This document shows, piece by piece, positions 59,477 through 64,000 of a DNA stretch of 64,000 nucleotides (positions are counted from its first letter, which is position 1; every line of letters begins with the position of its first letter). Where the stretch lies: contig NZ_JBFEFI010000009.1 in the NCBI RefSeq assembly GCF_040717535.1, forward strand, positions 1 through 64,000, read 5' to 3'. The notes beneath the pieces were generated by a model. The model was not told where the DNA came from, did not search any database, and worked only from the letters and a program-made list of their open reading frames with translations. The stretch comes from Thalassoglobus sp. JC818. Lineage in GTDB: Bacteria; Planctomycetota; Planctomycetia; Planctomycetales; Planctomycetaceae. Made by a program: the position numbers and the translations under genes.

Positions 59477-61870
59477 TCACTCGTCGAAATCAAAGAAGAA
59501 ATTTTCTTCAATCCGCTTGTTCTCAGTCTCTTCTAACAACTTACGTTGCTGTTCAATTGTTCTCTGGAGATTCTGAATGAGATCGTTAATCGTCCCCCGA
59601 TCTCGCATTTCATCCAGAATTCGATCCATCTGGGCCAACAATTCATCCACAGCAGGAATCGTCTCGTTGATTGATTCCTCGACCCCCGTGACTTGCTGTA
59701 ACCGTATACGCTGCAATGCGTAACGTTCGTCAGCTGTGTTGAAAAGCTGTTCATTGAGAACTTTCAACGGGGCAATCACCCCAGAATCAATGCGGTCGAG
59801 CTTCTCTTTTGTGTCGATTCCATTGTTCACCATTTCTTCGCGCAGTTCTCGGAAGGCGACTTCAATGGCTCGCGATTCGGTGTGATTTTTTCGTAATTGA
59901 TGCAGTGACCGCTCAATAAAAGACGACAGCACCGGGCTTTCGGCTGATCGAACCGCTGGCTCGTTATCGAATCGCTGCGCCCGCTCAGTTTCGTTTCCGA
60001 GCGAATTCCGTAACTCGCCGACTTCAGAACGGATCTGTTCGAATCGCAGACGCAAGTTTACTTCGCGGTCAAAGAGTCGCGCGAGCAATTCGTCATCAGA
60101 GACAATCTTAAAGCTGAACAACTCTCCATGTGCGACGTTGGGCCCGTTCAGGTGATCCTTGTCTTCTGCATAGACTCCCAGCGTCAGAGTCTGACCTTCC
60201 TGAAGCTTGAGCGGACGAAGAGCGAACCGCTCAAATTCCCCTGATGATGAGTCGTTCAAGACGAAGTCTTTCTGACCATCGGGGCGATTGAGGAGCGGAG
60301 TTTGATTGAGCGTTGTGTCACTTCCGATCCGGTAACCGAACCAGGCGTCTGCCAGCCCGTAGTCGTCGGAGATGCGGCCTTCAATTGGCAAGCTGGCATT
60401 ACGGGTCACGATGGTCCCAACTCCGGTCCGTTTGGTATCGATCACCGGCGCTCGGTCCGCGATTCCTTCAATCAACAATTGAGTTGGTTCCTGACTGAAG
60501 ATGTCATCTTCATCGTGTAGGAAGATTTTCAGACTCGTGTCCGCCGAAATTGGGAACGGAAACGGCACAGCGTTGTCCATTTTCTCCCACTCTTCCTCGG
60601 CCATAGTCGTCACCACGAGGGGAAACTGAAAGGCGCTTCGATCACTCGAATAAAGACTTTCAACCGGCGCAGCGAGTGCGATTCGTTTTTGAGTCACGCC
60701 ATTTTCATCAAGCAACTCGAGGCTGACTTCTTCGGCGCTGTCCGCTGCTTCGCTGCGCCGACCGAAACGGAGTCGAAACCTGTCGCTGCGAAGGTCGACT
60801 TCTCGAATTGGTTTATTTGCCTGAGCATTGAGAACGAACTCTGTCTCCATCGGGAGTGCAACCTGCGTTGCGACGACGCGAACGATTTGATCCTCTTGCC
60901 CGTCCATGCCGGTGTAGCTCGGGTAATCGCACTGCAGTGAGATGGAGTCGATCTCGGGTGGATCAACAACTTGAACTCGGTACGGTCGCCGATTCACGAA
61001 GTCGCCGCCGATCATCCACAGTTCGTGATCGTCCACCACTTGTGAGATGGTCTGCACGAAACGGCCCGATCCAACCGGTGACATCGTGGCCCGTCCACGT
61101 TTTGTGCCTCCCGATGCAAAGATCAGATAGTTGAGATCGACACGTTCCGGAACTGTCATCTCTTCCGCACTCTCGACAATCAACTCGAGGTCAGACCCGC
61201 GAGGGTGTTTATAGATTCGATTGGAATCGAACTCTTTAACACGATCGCCGGGCTGCGCGAGCACACGAAGATTGAGTGAGTTCTTTCGGAACGGGTCCCA
61301 ATAGTTCTCTTCTCCATACAGATAAGCTTGCATCCAACGCTTCACTCCAGCAGCATTGGCCACGCTGAAGACCGCGAGCGTACAGAACAGGACGGCTGCC
61401 ACCATACCCAGCTTTTTGAGAGGCGTGGGATCGAAGCTTTCGTCGATGTCAATTTTCGTGAGTGCGTCGACTGCCTCTCGACTCGTCCGCTCCATCATTG
61501 CTGACTTGAGTTGCGATGCGTCCTCACCTTCGAATTCAACGGTTGTGATCAATCGATCCTGCAGCTGAGGGAATCGTCGTTCCAAAGCGAGTGCGAGGTC
61601 ACGGTTGCGAAAGCTGCGGAGCAATCGGAAGAAAAACCAAGAGGCAGCGACTGTCGCCAGGACAATGACCATGCCCATTAAGACGAGAAGTCGAAACGAA
61701 CTCGGCAGCTCCAATCGGGAAATGCGGAAATAAATGACATCAACGGCGAAGGTGATCCAGAAGATCGCACAGGCAATGGCGATCAGTAGAGCAATCCCTT
61801 CGAGGAAAACGTACCGACGAATCGCTTGCCGAAACTTGCTCAGAACACTCTGAATTTCCTGGGGGAGCAC
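59477..61870 (-). CDS. Large membrane protein, DUF4175-like
   Basis: About 797 residues. Start is GTG 61870 with AGAAGAGG 7 bases upstream; the frame is open to a TTG at 61900, which would overlap the upstream gene by 8 bases. Two membrane helices lie near the N-terminus (FLEGIALLIAIACAIFWITF; FRLLVLMGMVIVLATVAASW) and a third at about 160-180 (MVAAVLFCTLAVFSVANAAG). The cytoplasmic loop has NRDLALALERRFPQLQDRLI, the mark of DUF4175-type planctomycete proteins. The rest is periplasmic: beta-rich Ig-like parts, then a long coiled C-terminus ending in FDFDE. Function is unknown. It follows the VWA-like gene closely. Confidence 0.75.
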   Translation of the reverse strand: MLPQEIQSVLSKFRQAIRRYVFLEGIALLIAIACAIFWITFAVDVIYFRISRLELPSSFRLLVLMGMVIVLATVAASWFFFRLLRSFRNRDLALALERRFPQLQDRLITTVEFEGEDASQLKSAMMERTSREAVDALTKIDIDESFDPTPLKKLGMVAAVLFCTLAVFSVANAAGVKRWMQAYLYGEENYWDPFRKNSLNLRVLAQPGDRVKEFDSNRIYKHPRGSDLELIVESAEEMTVPERVDLNYLIFASGGTKRGRATMSPVGSGRFVQTISQVVDDHELWMIGGDFVNRRPYRVQVVDPPEIDSISLQCDYPSYTGMDGQEDQIVRVVATQVALPMETEFVLNAQANKPIREVDLRSDRFRLRFGRRSEAADSAEEVSLELLDENGVTQKRIALAAPVESLYSSDRSAFQFPLVVTTMAEEEWEKMDNAVPFPFPISADTSLKIFLHDEDDIFSQEPTQLLIEGIADRAPVIDTKRTGVGTIVTRNASLPIEGRISDDYGLADAWFGYRIGSDTTLNQTPLLNRPDGQKDFVLNDSSSGEFERFALRPLKLQEGQTLTLGVYAEDKDHLNGPNVAHGELFSFKIVSDDELLARLFDREVNLRLRFEQIRSEVGELRNSLGNETERAQRFDNEPAVRSAESPVLSSFIERSLHQLRKNHTESRAIEVAFRELREEMVNNGIDTKEKLDRIDSGVIAPLKVLNEQLFNTADERYALQRIRLQQVTGVEESINETIPAVDELLAQMDRILDEMRDRGTINDLIQNLQRTIEQQRKLLEETENKRIEENFFFDFDE

Positions 61871-61892
61871 AGATGCACCTCTTCTGTTGTGA

Positions 61893-64000
61893 TCAGGCAA
61901 GACGAAGCAATTTTCTTGTCAGCCATTCTGCCGACAAGAGGGCAGCCAACAGGACCATTAACCACTTTCGATCCCAAACTTCCTGGATTTTCTGATCAAT
62001 CGTCACGGACTCACTTCTGTTTGGCAAACGCAAGGCGACCTCTTCCGCCGCTTGTTCGATTGGGAAATAGTCCCCTCCGGTCCCTTCAACCAGCTGTTTG
62101 AGAATTCCAACCTCCTGAACAAACGAAGCTGCCTCCTGTCGAGGGAAGAGCACGTCGATCTCCTGAGTAATACGTTCATTGGAATCAGGGACATCATACT
62201 CAAATCGATACCGCCCGGGCTGTAATGGTCGATAGTCTCCAACGAACTCCGAAGGCCGAACTCGATCTTTCGTGAGTGTCGGCCCCGGGAGAATCGGTTG
62301 ATTTCGAGGACCGTACAGATCAAGAGAAATCGAATCCGCCACAAGCGGCTCGAATTCAGGTGTTAGAGATCGTACCCGCAAAGGGACAGATTGGCCCAGA
62401 TCAAACTCGCGTCCATCGAGAATGAAGAAGCTGCGCTGAAGTCCTCTCTTCGAACGACCTTCCGCAGCTTTGCGAACTGCCTTGATCCAGAAACGTTCGA
62501 AGTAGCTTTCCTCGATGGCACGTAATCGCCACATCTCCGGGCTTCCGAGATAAAGGACATTCCCCTGCCCGAATCGCTGACTGGCGATCAGAATCGGTTG
62601 CCCTCCTGGCCCACGTGCGAGCGGATCGGTGAATTCTGCAAAGACAGTTGCGCCTGCTTTGGCTCCGACGGTGGGATACGTCCGGTAGACACCGGGAAAC
62701 TCTTCCCACGCATCGGATTCACCATCTTCATCGACTTTCAGAAACTCGGCGACCTGCCCCTCTTGAGTAAACCCGACTGGAAAGGGAGTTGTCGCCACGT
62801 CGGTGTTTCCCAGCCGAAGACTGACTTCTTCGAGCAAGACGGGATACAACTTTTTGATCTGCGAGAGTTCCTCGCTGGCAGCCAGTTCGGACGTGTAGAC
62901 ATCCCCAGCGACGACCAAAACTCCTCCACCTTCGTTCGAAACCCATTCATTGAGCAACTCTTGCTGCTCATCGGAAAGTTGCGACCAGTCAGGATCAAAC
63001 GCCAGCACCACGTCGTACTCGTACATCGATTCCTTGTCTTCTGGAAATCGAAAGAGCAGGCGATTGGATTCCTGGCTGATCCCTACGGTTCCCGTTTGCA
63101 GCCAGACATCGACGAGAATCGACGGATGGCGATGCAGAACGTTTTTGGAAAATCGATAGTCTCGCATCGGACCACCTGCGACGACGAGCACTCGCAGCGG
63201 ACGATCATACAGGCTGACCGTGCGGCTCAGCTGATTGTCTTCATCGCGAATTTCCTGACCGTCCTGCAGCTTGGCCCTGAGTGTGAATTCGTATTCGCCA
63301 GCTTCACTTGGCTTAAGATCAAAACGAATCTCAGTCGGGGCTGCGTCCGTTGACATGGTCGTATTCTCGGTGAGAACAACGATTGGCTCGGGATCGTTCG
63401 GTCCCTGTTGAAGAAGCTCGACTTGCACAGAATCTCCGGTGACACCCTGCCCGTTGAGAATCGCGGAGAATTCGAAGGAGTCGCCCTTCTGCACGTCGGT
63501 CGGAGCAATCACGCGGACAACTTCGAGATTTCGTGGTTCCTCAGTCCCTCCAACACCAACGGTGACGAGCCTGACCTGTTCTGCGATGGCTCGTTCGCGC
63601 GGAATCGAAACTTCCTTGCCGGCGTTCACTGCTCCGTCAGAGACAACCACGATTCCGGAAAGCGTCGCTCCGCCTGCTTCGACGAGCAGTTGGTCAACAG
63701 CATCTCCCAAACGAGTGAGATGCCCTTCGGGAGCCAGCACGGCAGACCAGTCAAAATCCACATCCGACTCACTCGAAGAATCAGAGATCGGAGCGGACGC
63801 TGTCGCTTGCTGCGAAGCAGTTCCATCGCCTTCAGAGCGTTGAGGAAGCCGGACGAGCAATTCGCTCACGTTGTCCTGAAACGTGTAAACGTCGACGATA
63901 TGGTCGGACCGCAACTCGTCGATCAGTGGTGAGTCTTCAAGAAGCGTTCGGACAACCTCTGCCCGCGTGGTGCTTGGGGCTGCTGAAGTTCCGGGATCGT
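61893..64000 (-). CDS. VWA/BatA-like membrane protein, 5' end outside the window
   Basis: At least 702 residues; the frame stays open to base 64000, so the N-terminus is missing. The TTG at 63914 is internal. The readable start (TTRAEVVRTLLED, HIVDVYTFQDNVSELL) and the VWA-like core (TLSGIVVVSDGAVNAGKEVS, VRLVTVGVGGTEEP) place it among planctomycete proteins with a VWA-like domain followed by a glutamine-amidotransferase-like fold. That fold shows VLVVAGGPMRDYRFSKNVLH, VVLAFDPDWSQLSDEQQELL, GGGVLVVAGDVYTSEL. A C-terminal helix (WLMVLLAALLSAEWLTRKLL) anchors it. It is the most upstream gene seen of the four-gene set; MoxR and DUF58 genes are often next to it and would lie outside. Confidence 0.8.
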   Translation of the reverse strand, partial: DPGTSAAPSTTRAEVVRTLLEDSPLIDELRSDHIVDVYTFQDNVSELLVRLPQRSEGDGTASQQATASAPISDSSSESDVDFDWSAVLAPEGHLTRLGDAVDQLLVEAGGATLSGIVVVSDGAVNAGKEVSIPRERAIAEQVRLVTVGVGGTEEPRNLEVVRVIAPTDVQKGDSFEFSAILNGQGVTGDSVQVELLQQGPNDPEPIVVLTENTTMSTDAAPTEIRFDLKPSEAGEYEFTLRAKLQDGQEIRDEDNQLSRTVSLYDRPLRVLVVAGGPMRDYRFSKNVLHRHPSILVDVWLQTGTVGISQESNRLLFRFPEDKESMYEYDVVLAFDPDWSQLSDEQQELLNEWVSNEGGGVLVVAGDVYTSELAASEELSQIKKLYPVLLEEVSLRLGNTDVATTPFPVGFTQEGQVAEFLKVDEDGESDAWEEFPGVYRTYPTVGAKAGATVFAEFTDPLARGPGGQPILIASQRFGQGNVLYLGSPEMWRLRAIEESYFERFWIKAVRKAAEGRSKRGLQRSFFILDGREFDLGQSVPLRVRSLTPEFEPLVADSISLDLYGPRNQPILPGPTLTKDRVRPSEFVGDYRPLQPGRYRFEYDVPDSNERITQEIDVLFPRQEAASFVQEVGILKQLVEGTGGDYFPIEQAAEEVALRLPNRSESVTIDQKIQEVWDRKWLMVLLAALLSAEWLTRKLLRLA

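Overview
The window is about 64 kb of a Planctomycetota chromosome, most likely from the order Planctomycetales. The evidence is the set of lineage-marker families: DUF1501 and DUF1549/DUF1553 (planctomycete cytochrome-type) proteins, a sigma factor of the Rhodopirellula/Verrucomicrobium type with a coupled anti-sigma protein, a sulfatase, several PDZ proteases, a Tat-exported Gfo/Idh/MocA oxidoreductase, and few strong Shine-Dalgarno sites. Genes are often packed with ATGA, GTGA or TAATG junctions.

Region 1 (1-13.1 kb) is the accessory part. It opens with the end of a TolC-like outer-membrane protein and a decayed IS5-type transposase. An SDR oxidoreductase and a group of surface or secreted-product modification genes follow: a UGT-like glycosyltransferase, two FkbM methyltransferases (one frameshifted near its end), a DUF6165-like protein, a TPR-GT9 fusion, a 91-residue protein, a DUF6065-like protein and a TPR-sulfotransferase. 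Next come 2 kb without intact genes, holding an interrupted unidentified frame, a second IS5-type remnant and a fossil integrase start beside tRNA-Gln(CTG). This looks like the edge of an old integrated element.

Region 2 (13.3-28.6 kb) is mostly housekeeping. It has aconitase (acnA), the aroA-rsmB pair, the alaS-Rieske ferredoxin-pgpA set, a coupled HtrA-like protease and sulfatase, and a divergent Gfo/Idh/MocA oxidoreductase.

Region 3 (28.7-41.2 kb) has a stand-alone LigD-type phosphoesterase, a DUF1549/1553 protein, a DUF1501 protein, and a sigma factor coupled to an unusual fusion of an anti-sigma-like N-terminus to a DUF1549/1553 body. An acyl-CoA dehydrogenase homologue, a planctomycete hypothetical, ribosomal protein S1 and a short primary-type sigma factor follow.

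Region 4 (41.2-64 kb) is read almost entirely on the minus strand and is dominated by envelope proteins. It includes a 963-residue exported protein, an SBF-like transporter with a coupled transglutaminase-like protein, an OmpA-type lipoprotein with a GNAT protein, a lipase-like hydrolase and a BFD-type 2Fe-2S protein. An operon of an NPCBM-like protein and three trypsin/PDZ paralogues shows graded loss of the catalytic triad. The window ends in a four-gene set of large membrane or coiled-coil proteins led by a VWA-like protein that runs off the edge. The most interesting items are the protease/pseudoprotease trio, the anti-sigma/DUF1549-1553 fusion and the modification cluster at 2.7-10.9 kb.
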